Below, piece after piece: positions 14,694 through 21,478 of a stretch of 21,478 bases of DNA (positions within the stretch are counted from its first letter, which is position 1; each line of letters begins with the position of its first letter). The notes beneath the pieces were generated by a model, which was given only the letters and a program-made list of their open reading frames with translations, did no database searches and had not been told where the DNA came from. The DNA is from CAYZJD01 sp964478455 (GTDB lineage: Bacteria > Acidobacteriota > Terriglobia > Bryobacterales > Bryobacteraceae). The translations under genes and the position numbers were made by a program. Location: contig CAYZJD010000027.1 in assembly GCA_964478455.1 (NCBI GenBank), positions 1 to 21,478 of the forward strand, read 5' to 3'.

Positions 14694-16597
14694 GACGCCC
14701 TCCTCGCGGCCGGTTCGGCCCGCGGTTGCGACGAGGGCGCGGCTGCCGGGGAACGCGCGGGCTGTCCCCCGAACAGCAGCCAGTCCGCCAGCAGGCCGAG
14801 AGCGCCGAGGATGGCCAGCCACGGCCAGAGGTCTCGTGACGAGTGGACGATCGTCCGATACAACGGCAAACCGCGACGTACCTGAGCGGGCGGTTCCCAC
14901 AGCGCGGCCGGTACCTCGGGCAGGCTCAGCGAGTAAACGACTTCGCGGTCGCCGGATAGCAGGCGTACCGTGCCCGGCTGGCTGGAGAAGAAGCGGACTT
15001 CGGATCCCTTCCGCGTGAACGGCAGCCTCTTGCCGCTCTCGCTGAGGATCCGCACATCAACGGCATCGCTCTCCAGCCGCGCGGCGACGGCGCCGGCGCT
15101 GCCGGCGTTCAATTCCCAGCGCCGGAAGGCCTCCGGAGACATCCACCGCAGGATGTTGGCGAAGACCAGCGGCGTGGCCAGTTCGTAGCGCAATCCGGAA
15201 TGGGCGGGATGGAAGCCGAGGAAAACCGCCTTCGGCCGGCCGGGACGGGCGAGAACTACTGGACCTTGCTCCACTTCGGCCACGGCGATGTCGCCGGGGA
15301 CGGATGCGAAGACCTGCGCCTCGGCCAGCCGCAAATCCTGCGTGCGCAGGCCGGCTGCCAATGGGTGGTCCGAGCGCCAGCGCGTGATGGTGACGTTCTC
15401 CACCCTCGTTCTCACGGCGGCGGGCAAAGCGTCAGCCGGAGGATCAACCCAGACGCTGTCCGCTTTGGGCTCGGAGGGCGGGCGAAAGCGGTCCAGAACG
15501 ACAAGGTCGGCCGGCCGCGAGGGCTCGTACTGCGCTGTCGCGCGGATTTCAACCTGTGAGTTCGGATTGGCCGCAAGGACGGGCCGGAGCCACGCGGGAG
15601 AATCCGAATAAGCAACGACCCGGAACAGCTTGTGCGCCGGCAACTCCACCACCGCGCGATCGTCGGCGGGGAAAGCATCCGGAGGCGAAAGCCGGACTTC
15701 GAGCCAGCCCGCGGCCCGCGTGCGAAGCTCGAAGGTGGCGCTTTGGCCGGCGCCGGGCGCGAGCAGCAGCCGCCGTGTTCCGACAGGCGCGCCGCCAAAG
15801 CTGCCGGTCAAACTCACGGCGCGAGGACCGGCGCCGTAATTGTGAACGGCGACGTACACTTCCCATAGCTCGGAATCCGCCGCCGAACGGCGCAGTCCCA
15901 CCTCGCGCAGGCCGTAGTTGTCGGCGCGCTGCGTCACCGGCAGGATTCGCAGGTTCGCCGGGAGCGATTCCCTGAGCGCGTTGTCGCCTTCCTTGATGCG
16001 CCCCGCTCCGACGTACACGATCTCACCCGGCCGGGGCGAATGCAGCGCCAGCACGCGGCGAGCCAGTTCGAGCGCCTGGTGCAGGTCGAGGCCCGTCGCC
16101 GCCGGCGCAGAGCGGTTGACGGCGTCCTCGATGAGCCGGCGGCTGGCCTCGAATCCCGTGGCCGGAGTGGCCAGCCCGTCGGCGCGAACAAGCAGCACGC
16201 GGTCGCCGGCCGGCAGCGCGCGCAGCCAGGACCGAGCCAGTCCGCGTGCCTCCTCCATCAGCGTCCGCCGTGGCCCGCGTGCTTCCATCCACGCCGAGGT
16301 GTCGAGAATCAGCACGTGATCGAGGGCGCCGTCTTCCTGCGAGCCCAAACGAGGCTGAGCCAGCGCCAGTAGCAGCAGCGCGATGCTCGCCAGTTGGAGC
16401 GCCAGCGAGAGCGGCTGCCGGATCCGGCGGCGGCGACGGCGCGGCTCTTCCACTGCCGTGCTCTGCCGCCAGAACCGCAGCGAGGCAACTTTCTGGCGCC
16501 GCCGCGACCGGTCCAGCAGGTACAACGCCACGACCAGCGACGACAGCCCCCCGAGGATGGCGAGCAGTTCCGCGGCGCTGAGATTCAGTAGGAACAT
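14690..16597 (-). CDS. BatA/VWA-type membrane protein with degenerate MIDAS
   Basis: This 635-residue protein has the BatA N-terminal layout: a helix at 7-28 (LLAILGGLSSLVVALYLL), a cytoplasmic basic linker, a second helix at 63-81, then a VWA-like domain from about residue 92. A C-terminal helix is seen near residues 595-612. The metal-site motif, normally DxSxS, reads DTSAW (99-103), so metal binding may be weakened or lost. The start ATG (16597) follows the DUF58 stop without a gap (TGAATG), indicating translational coupling. The stop overlaps the start of the next VWA gene by 4 bp. The C-terminal tail (GGQPARSPAAA) is encoded by a repeat copy. It probably acts in a membrane complex with the MoxR ATPase and the DUF58 protein encoded upstream. 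Confidence 0.85.
   Translation of the reverse strand: MFLLNLSAAELLAILGGLSSLVVALYLLDRSRRRQKVASLRFWRQSTAVEEPRRRRRRIRQPLSLALQLASIALLLLALAQPRLGSQEDGALDHVLILDTSAWMEARGPRRTLMEEARGLARSWLRALPAGDRVLLVRADGLATPATGFEASRRLIEDAVNRSAPAATGLDLHQALELARRVLALHSPRPGEIVYVGAGRIKEGDNALRESLPANLRILPVTQRADNYGLREVGLRRSAADSELWEVYVAVHNYGAGPRAVSLTGSFGGAPVGTRRLLLAPGAGQSATFELRTRAAGWLEVRLSPPDAFPADDRAVVELPAHKLFRVVAYSDSPAWLRPVLAANPNSQVEIRATAQYEPSRPADLVVLDRFRPPSEPKADSVWVDPPADALPAAVRTRVENVTITRWRSDHPLAAGLRTQDLRLAEAQVFASVPGDIAVAEVEQGPVVLARPGRPKAVFLGFHPAHSGLRYELATPLVFANILRWMSPEAFRRWELNAGSAGAVAARLESDAVDVRILSESGKRLPFTRKGSEVRFFSSQPGTVRLLSGDREVVYSLSLPEVPAALWEPPAQVRRGLPLYRTIVHSSRDLWPWLAILGALGLLADWLLFGGQPARSPAAAPSSQPRAEPAARRAS
14748..14770 (-). 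repeat. Diverged copy of the GGGGACAGCCCGC repeat
   Basis: The reverse complement reads GGGGACAGCCCGC, then CGTTCCCC in place of the ATGTTTCC of the 4091 copy. It lies near the 3' end of the BatA-like gene and is translated as the GQPARSP part of its tail. Confidence 0.65.
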
Positions 16598-17482
16598 TCA
16601 GGCGATGCCCCGCGCGTGGGCTAGCGGTCCGAAGACCGCCTCTTCGAGCGGCAGCGAGGTGGGAATACCGACGTAGCGCCCGCCGTTGCGCAAGGCCAGA
16701 TCGCGCAGACTCTGGGCCCAGGCATCGAAAGCGTCAGAGTACTCCGCGGCTGCTTTGCGGTCGAACCGCAACTCCAGACGGGCGCCGGTTTCCGAGTCGG
16801 TCAACTCCAGTTCGCCGCTCCAGGGCGGCGTCCGGTCTTCCTCCGCCCACAAGTGGATCAGCAGCAGCTCGTGGCCGAAATCGGCCAGGTACTGGAGCGG
16901 CTTCTCGCAGCCGGCATCGTCGAGGAAATCCGAGATGATGACGAGCAGGCCCCGCTGCAAATAGCGGGACAGGAACGCGCGCGCGCACTGGAAGTAGTTG
17001 GTCGCCCCGCCGGCGGTCAGTTGAGAGAGAAACTCGACGGCGGGCGCGAACCGGTGCCTGCCGCCGCCGCAAAGGAAGTTGTCGGCGAGGCGGTCGCTGA
17101 ACGGCTGGAGGGCGATCGTCTCCAGCCGCACAAGGCCCACATAGGCCAGCGCCGCGGCGAGCCGGCGCCCGTAGTCGAACTTGGGCAGCGCGCCGGTGCT
17201 CATCGACTCGCTGGTGTCAATCAGCAAGCGCACCGGAATACGCGGCTCCGTCTGAAACATTTTGAGGAACAGCTTCTCCAGCCGCAGGTACGCGCGCCAG
17301 TTGACCGCCCGCAGGTCATCGCCCTGGTGGAAGTGCCGGTGATCGTGAAACTCGAGCCCCGGCCCGGTAAACCGCGAAGGGTTGTGTCCCCCGATGAGGC
17401 CCGGGAACGACTTCTGCCATTGCAGCGTGAGACGCTCCAGTTTCTCGAGGAAGCGGCGGTCCACCAGCGGCTCTTGCGGCAT
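16598..17482 (-). CDS. DUF58 domain-containing protein (VWA-like)
   Basis: This 294-residue protein is a standard DUF58 member, the usual partner of MoxR ATPases. The family signature runs from about residue 43 to 66 (EFHDHRHF, QGDDLRAVNW, then LEKLFLKMFQ). A VWA-like fold follows with LLIDTSESM, giving a complete DTSES metal-site motif at residues 89-93. No membrane helix is seen, so it is probably cytosolic. It lies 7 bp downstream of moxR and abuts the BatA-like gene. Known MoxR-DUF58-VWA sets act in assembly or metal insertion of protein complexes or in envelope stress resistance; which one applies here cannot be told. Confidence 0.92.
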   Translation of the reverse strand: MPQEPLVDRRFLEKLERLTLQWQKSFPGLIGGHNPSRFTGPGLEFHDHRHFHQGDDLRAVNWRAYLRLEKLFLKMFQTEPRIPVRLLIDTSESMSTGALPKFDYGRRLAAALAYVGLVRLETIALQPFSDRLADNFLCGGGRHRFAPAVEFLSQLTAGGATNYFQCARAFLSRYLQRGLLVIISDFLDDAGCEKPLQYLADFGHELLLIHLWAEEDRTPPWSGELELTDSETGARLELRFDRKAAAEYSDAFDAWAQSLRDLALRNGGRYVGIPTSLPLEEAVFGPLAHARGIA

Positions 17483-17489
17483 GGACGGC

Positions 17490-18485
<996 letters not shown>

Positions 18486-18491
18486 GACTTC

Positions 18492-18497
18492 ATTCTA
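18492..18497 (-). promoter_or_regulatory. Possible extended -10 element (TGTTAGAAT) of the moxR operon
   Basis: On the minus strand TGT-TAGAAT ends 6 nt before the GTG start of moxR. It matches an extended -10 box, and the spacing would give a leaderless operon transcript. No -35 box is evident at 17 nt. Confidence 0.35.
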
Positions 18498-18523
18498 ACA
18501 ACCCACGCCACAAGCTCCCGCCG

Positions 18524-18562
18524 CTCTGCGTCATCTCTGCGTCCTCGGCGCCTCTGCGGTTA
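18524..18562. repeat. CTCTGCG-type interspersed repeat
   Basis: Three near-identical blocks, CTCTGCGTC, CTCTGCGTC and CTCTGCGGTTA, are separated by AT and by CTCGGCGC. On the minus strand this reads TTAACCGCAGAGGCGCCGAG and onward. Short purine-rich units of this kind (xxCGCAGAGG) are scattered through many Acidobacteriota, Planctomycetota and other genomes in intergenic space. It fills the spacer between the moxR promoter region and the end of the MoaD-like gene. Confidence 0.6.
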
Positions 18563-18569
18563 AGGTCAG

Positions 18570-18866
18570 CTAACCGCCCGCAATGGCCCCTATGATCAAC
18601 AAAGGCTCCGCCCCCGATGCCACGGCCTCGGGCAGCGGCGTGTCCGGCGGTTCATGCGACAGATCCTCCGCGCAGGCGAAGAACCGCACGAACGGCCGGC
18701 GGTGTTGCGTGACGTGGTCGCGGATCGTGCCGCGCAGCACCGGATAGGAGGACTCCAGCGCGTCGAGGACCGAGCGCAGCGTGGCTCGGCCCTCGACATC
18801 GAGCTGCACCTCGCCCCCGACTCGGGCCAGCGTTCTCAGATGCGCCGGCAGCGCCACCCGGATCAT
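18570..18866 (-). CDS. MoaD/ThiS-family ubiquitin-like protein
   Basis: This 98-residue protein has the beta-grasp pattern of MoaD/ThiS: an opening strand MIRVALPAHLRTLA, the segment ATLRSVLDALESSYPVLRG, a strand RPFVRFFACAEDLS and a closing LLIIGAIAGG. It ends in the double glycine that is activated by adenylation and thiocarboxylated in this family, so it may be a working sulfur carrier. ATG 18866 overlaps the TGA of the upstream BNR gene (ATGA), so translation is coupled. No E1-like (MoeB/ThiF) or MoaE gene is visible nearby. I recall that MoaD-like genes next to BNR-repeat proteins are common in several phyla, without a known function. Confidence 0.82.
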   Translation of the reverse strand: MIRVALPAHLRTLARVGGEVQLDVEGRATLRSVLDALESSYPVLRGTIRDHVTQHRRPFVRFFACAEDLSHEPPDTPLPEAVASGAEPLLIIGAIAGG

Positions 18867-19978
18867 GCCAGCGTCTGGACCTCGACGGAAAGCACGGCTG
18901 GAAGATCCCGGACAATGGGCGCCCAACTGTCCCCGGCATCGGCCGACGCGTACACTTGCCCGCCCGTGGTGCCGAAATACACGCCGCACGAATCGAGCGA
19001 GTCGACCGCCATCGCGTCGCGCAGCACGTTGACGTAGCAGTCCCCTTGCGGCAAGCCCCTGGTAAGCGCCTCCCACTCGTTCCCGCCTGTCCGGCTGCGG
19101 TACACGCGCAGCTTGCCCTCCGGCGGGAAGTGCTCCGAGTCGCTCTTGATCGGGACCACGTAGATGGTGTCCGGCTCGTGCGCGTGGACGTCGATCACGA
19201 ATCCGAAGTCGGTCGGCAGGTCGCCGCTCACCTCCTGCCACGACTCGCCGGCGTCGTCGCTACGCATCACGTCCCAGTGCTTCTGCATGAAGAGCACACT
19301 CGGCCGCGAGCGGTGCATCGCGATCCGGTGTACGCAGTGGCCGACCTCGGCATTCGGGTCGGGGATGTATTCCGACCTCAGCCCGCGGTTGATCGGCTGC
19401 CACGTCTGGCCGCCGTCGTCGCTGCGGAAGGCGCCAGCGGCCGAGATGGCGATGAAAATCCGGCCGGAGTTGCTCGGATCCAGAAGGATCGTGTGCAGGC
19501 ACATTCCACCGGCACCCGGCTGCCAGCGCGGGCCTGAGCCGTGGCCGCGCAGCCCGGCGAGTTCCTGCCACGTCTGCCCCCCGTCGCTTGAGCGGAACAA
19601 GGCAGCGTCCTCCACCCCGGCGTAGACCGTGTCCGGATCGGTGAGCGACGGTTCAAAGTGCCAGACTCGCTTGAATTCCCAGGGGTGCGGTGTGCCGTCG
19701 TACCACTGGTGAGTCCCGGGCACGCCGTCGTACACGAACTTGTTGCCCACCGGCTCCCACGTCTTGCCGCCGTCATTCGAGCGCTGGACCATCTGCCCGA
19801 ACCAGCCGCTGGACTGCGATGCGTACAAGCGGTTCGGATCGGTGGGCGATCCCTTGACGTGGTAAATCTCCCAGCCCGCGAAATGCGGGCCGCTGATGTC
19901 CCACTTCTCGCGCTTTCCGTCCGACTCCAGGACGAACGCGCCCTTCCGTGTGCCAACCAGTACTCTTACCTTGCTCAT
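18863..19978 (-). CDS. BNR/Asp-box repeat beta-propeller protein (sialidase-like fold)
   Basis: This 371-residue protein has six Asp-box motifs (S-x-D-x-G-x-x-W type) at residues 67-74, 130-137, 186-193, 240-247, 295-302 and 345-352; the fifth is degenerate (SRTGGNEW). They mark the blades of a propeller like those of exo-sialidases and WD40/YVTN/BNR proteins. No signal peptide is present (it starts MSKVRVLVGTRKG), so it is probably cytosolic, and true sialidase activity is doubtful: the arginine triad and FRIP motif are not seen. AAGGAG stands before ATG 19978. Its stop overlaps the start of the MoaD-like gene. Database names such as glycosyl hydrolase or exo-alpha-sialidase should be treated with caution. 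Confidence 0.88.
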   Translation of the reverse strand: MSKVRVLVGTRKGAFVLESDGKREKWDISGPHFAGWEIYHVKGSPTDPNRLYASQSSGWFGQMVQRSNDGGKTWEPVGNKFVYDGVPGTHQWYDGTPHPWEFKRVWHFEPSLTDPDTVYAGVEDAALFRSSDGGQTWQELAGLRGHGSGPRWQPGAGGMCLHTILLDPSNSGRIFIAISAAGAFRSDDGGQTWQPINRGLRSEYIPDPNAEVGHCVHRIAMHRSRPSVLFMQKHWDVMRSDDAGESWQEVSGDLPTDFGFVIDVHAHEPDTIYVVPIKSDSEHFPPEGKLRVYRSRTGGNEWEALTRGLPQGDCYVNVLRDAMAVDSLDSCGVYFGTTGGQVYASADAGDSWAPIVRDLPAVLSVEVQTLA

Positions 19979-20095
19979 CCCTGCTCCTTGCTAGAGATCC
20001 GCGCCGGTCTTCGCCTGTGACTTCGTCGTGACCGCGCCTCACACCGTCCTTGTCGGGCCTCTCGTCTTCTTCCCAGCTTGCGGCCAAGGACCGTG

Positions 20096-20878
20096 CTACG
20101 GCTTTCGCGCGAACACGGTGACCCCGTGGACGCCGAATTTCCGGGCCACCTTCTCCTTCGACGTCCCGCGGAAGCAGTCGTACCGCGCCATCAGTCGCAC
20201 GTCCGCCAGCCCTGCCGTCTTCAACACCTCGACAAGCTCTGCCTCCGGCAGAGCGCCGGCGATTCAACCGGTCCATAGGTCGATGTTGTTCCGGATGTCC
20301 TCGGACAATTCCACATCGAGGGCGATATCGGCCAGATGGAGGCGGCCTCCCCGCCGCAGCACCCGCACGATTTCGCCGAACGCCGGCTCTTTTTCCGGCA
20401 CCAGGTTCAGCACGCCGTTCGAGATGACCACGTCCACGCTGGCGTCCTCGAGCGGCAGGGCGGTGGCGTCGCCCTTGCGAATCTCGACGTGGCGGAGGCC
20501 GGCAGCGGCGGCCGACGCGCGTGCCCGCTCGGCCATGGAATCCGTCATGTCCACGCCGATCGCCCTGCCCTTCGGCCCCACGTGCCGGGCGGCCAGCAGA
20601 AGGTCCATCCCCGCCCCGCAGCCGATGTCCATCACCGTTTCGCCTGCCGCGATCGGACCGGCGATGTGTGGGTTGCCGATCCCCGCAAAGGACGCCGTGC
20701 TCGTGGCCGGCAGTTCCGCCAGCTCGGCGGCGTCATAGCCGAGGAATTCCGCCGCGTACCCCGGGCCCCGGTGGAAGTGAAAATCGCCGCCGGGCTCGGC
20801 CGCCACACGCGCATAGATACGTGTCACTTCGCGGCGTAGTCTTTGCGTATCCAGATCGACCGGGCAGGCTATCGACAT
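20096..20878 (-). CDS. ArsM-like SAM-dependent methyltransferase, probable selenoprotein (in-frame TGA = Sec205)
   Basis: Read through one in-frame TGA (20264-20266), the gene codes for 260 residues. SAM motif I is MDIGCGAG (83-90); GDATALP (136-142) and ISNGVLNL (152-159) follow. The TGA comes after NIDLWTG and is followed without frame loss by IAGALPEAELVEVLKTAG, then ARYDCFRGT and VTVFARKP, ending at TAG (20096-20098). In ArsM-type arsenite methyltransferases this place is a conserved, arsenic-binding cysteine (W-x-x-CIAGAL), so selenocysteine would replace it. A hairpin fitting the bacterial SECIS rules follows at once. ATG 20878 is chosen for its strong AGGAGGGG; an ATG at 20911 is possible. 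Selenoprotein relatives of this methyltransferase have, as I recall, been named (MduS-like); I could not check. The alternative is a recent nonsense mutation. The substrate could be arsenite or another soft metalloid. Confidence 0.75.
20236..20254 (-). promoter_or_regulatory. Candidate bacterial SECIS hairpin
   Basis: The mRNA reads GCUCUGCC-GGA-GGCAGAGC, a perfect 8-bp stem with a three-base loop. The loop starts 17 nt after the UGA and has G in its first two positions. Both features meet the published bacterial SECIS consensus (loop 16-37 nt from UGA, loop of 3-14 nt, G among the first two bases). It lies within the coding frame of the methyltransferase, as bacterial SECIS elements do. Confidence 0.7.
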
Positions 20879-20952
20879 CTCGCCCCTCCTGTTGGTTTCA
20901 GTCTCCACCATTCCGAAGCGGTTTTCAACCCTTGTGCGGAGGCTCGACCGGA

Positions 20953-20958
20953 TAGAAT
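20953..20958 (+). promoter_or_regulatory. Possible -10 element (TAGAAT) of ilvD
   Basis: TAGAAT ends 8 nt before the ATG at 20967, and there is no ribosome binding site in between, again suggesting a leaderless mRNA. TTGTGC at 20932-20937 is a possible -35 element, but its spacing of 15 nt is short. Confidence 0.4.
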
Positions 20959-20966
20959 GGTTTCCT

Positions 20967-21478
20967 ATGAAACTCCCGAGCTACACCATCACCCAGGGCC
21001 GCGACCGCGCTCCCGCGCGCGCGATGCTGAAGGCCATTGGTTTCACCGACGACGACCTCCGGAAGCCGATCATCGGCATCGCCAACACCTGGATTGAGAC
21101 GATGCCCTGCAACTACAACCTGCGCGAGCTCGCTGTGAAGGTGAAGGAAGGCGTGCGCGCCGCCGGCGGCACACCGATGGAGTTCAACACCATCGCCATC
21201 AGCGACGGGGTCACCATGGGCACCGAAGGCATGAAGGCGTCGCTCACGAGCCGCGAGATCATCGCCGATTCGATCGAGCTTATGGTGCGCGGCCATATGT
21301 TCGACGGCATCGTCGCGCTGGTGGCCTGCGACAAGACGATCCCCGGCGCGGCCATGGCCCTGCTGCGGCTCAACGTGCCCGGGCTTGTGCTGTACTGCGG
21401 TTCGATCCTGCCGGGCCATTACAAGGGCCGCGATATCACCATTCAGGACGTTTTCGAAGCCGTTGGCGCCAGCGCCGC
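20967..21478 (+). CDS. ilvD: Dihydroxy-acid dehydratase, N-terminal part (runs off the window)
   Basis: IlvD removes water from 2,3-dihydroxy-3-methyl acids in valine and isoleucine synthesis and contains an iron-sulfur cluster. The 170 visible residues start MKLPSYTITQGRDRAPARAM, as usual for the family. They contain the cluster-ligand segments PCNYNL (Cys48) and CDKTIPG (Cys121), and the metal-site aspartate in AISDGVTMGTEGM (Asp80). The family is about 560 residues, so about 70 percent lies beyond the right edge. It is divergent from the methyltransferase gene, with 88 bp between the starts. The same superfamily includes sugar-acid dehydratases (Edd, XylD), but the N terminus fits IlvD best. 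Confidence 0.93.
   Translation, partial: MKLPSYTITQGRDRAPARAMLKAIGFTDDDLRKPIIGIANTWIETMPCNYNLRELAVKVKEGVRAAGGTPMEFNTIAISDGVTMGTEGMKASLTSREIIADSIELMVRGHMFDGIVALVACDKTIPGAAMALLRLNVPGLVLYCGSILPGHYKGRDITIQDVFEAVGASA

Noticed and set aside
14694..14900. Longer N terminus (69 residues) for the large VWA protein
   Set aside because: It overlaps the BatA-like gene and is low complexity. The GTG at 14693 has a ribosome binding site and precedes the first membrane helix directly.
14089..15018. 309-codon + strand frame
   Set aside because: Antisense to the two VWA genes; the product is an Arg/Ala/Ser-rich shadow without domains.
18863..19978. Calling the BNR protein a sialidase
   Set aside because: Asp boxes alone define the fold. 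The catalytic arginine triad and FRIP motif are not recognisable and there is no signal peptide.
19773..20276. 167-codon minus-strand frame beginning MDRLNRRRS
   Set aside because: It is another frame of the methyltransferase 3' part and of the BNR gene start. The family sequence is found in the frame that continues through the TGA.

Overview
The window is a high-GC bacterial chromosome segment, interrupted by one run of 100 N. The gene content suggests Acidobacteriota, perhaps close to Solibacter/Bryobacter: Tat-type sugar isomerases, Gfo/Idh/MocA dehydrogenases, a MoxR/DUF58/VWA operon with a large glutamine-amidotransferase-like VWA protein, and a DUF4091 lipoprotein. This placement is an inference from family content, because no rRNA or other phylogenetic marker is present.

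Positions 1-6930 carry housekeeping and sugar-metabolism genes, all on the + strand. They are the end of a TauE/SafE permease, a DUF72 protein, ATP sulfurylase (cut by the gap), two TIM-barrel sugar isomerase/epimerase genes (the first lacking its start because of the gap), signal peptide peptidase SppA and a Gfo/Idh/MocA oxidoreductase. A 68-bp palindromic repeat lies between the second isomerase and sppA.

Positions 6931-9781 look like a decayed defence island. An intact AlbA_2/Schlafen-type ATPase gene (7106-8725) and an intact small gene with a possible sliding-clamp fold (9041-9646) sit among three fragments. These are the C-terminal end of a DUF3883-type helicase, the frameshifted N-terminal end of a DUF1156 DNA methylase, and a piece of a Swt1-like HEPN domain. 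The parent families commonly occur together in defence islands.

Positions 9782-18485 form one minus-strand block, transcribed moxR > DUF58 > BatA-like VWA > large VWA/GATase protein > DUF4091 lipoprotein. The first four genes are tightly coupled, with spacings of 7, 0 and -4 bp.

Positions 18570-20878 (minus) hold a MoaD/ThiS-like protein overlapping a BNR-repeat protein, then an ArsM-like methyltransferase. The methyltransferase reading frame is interrupted once by TGA, exactly where the family has a conserved cysteine. A perfect 8-bp hairpin with a GGA loop follows 17 nt later. This is the best discovery in the window: a probable selenoprotein that ordinary gene calling truncates. Divergently, ilvD begins at 20967 and runs off the right edge.

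A repeat family with core GGGGACAGCCCGC recurs four times, each time at or near the 3' end of a gene; in three cases it is translated as part of the C-terminal protein sequence.
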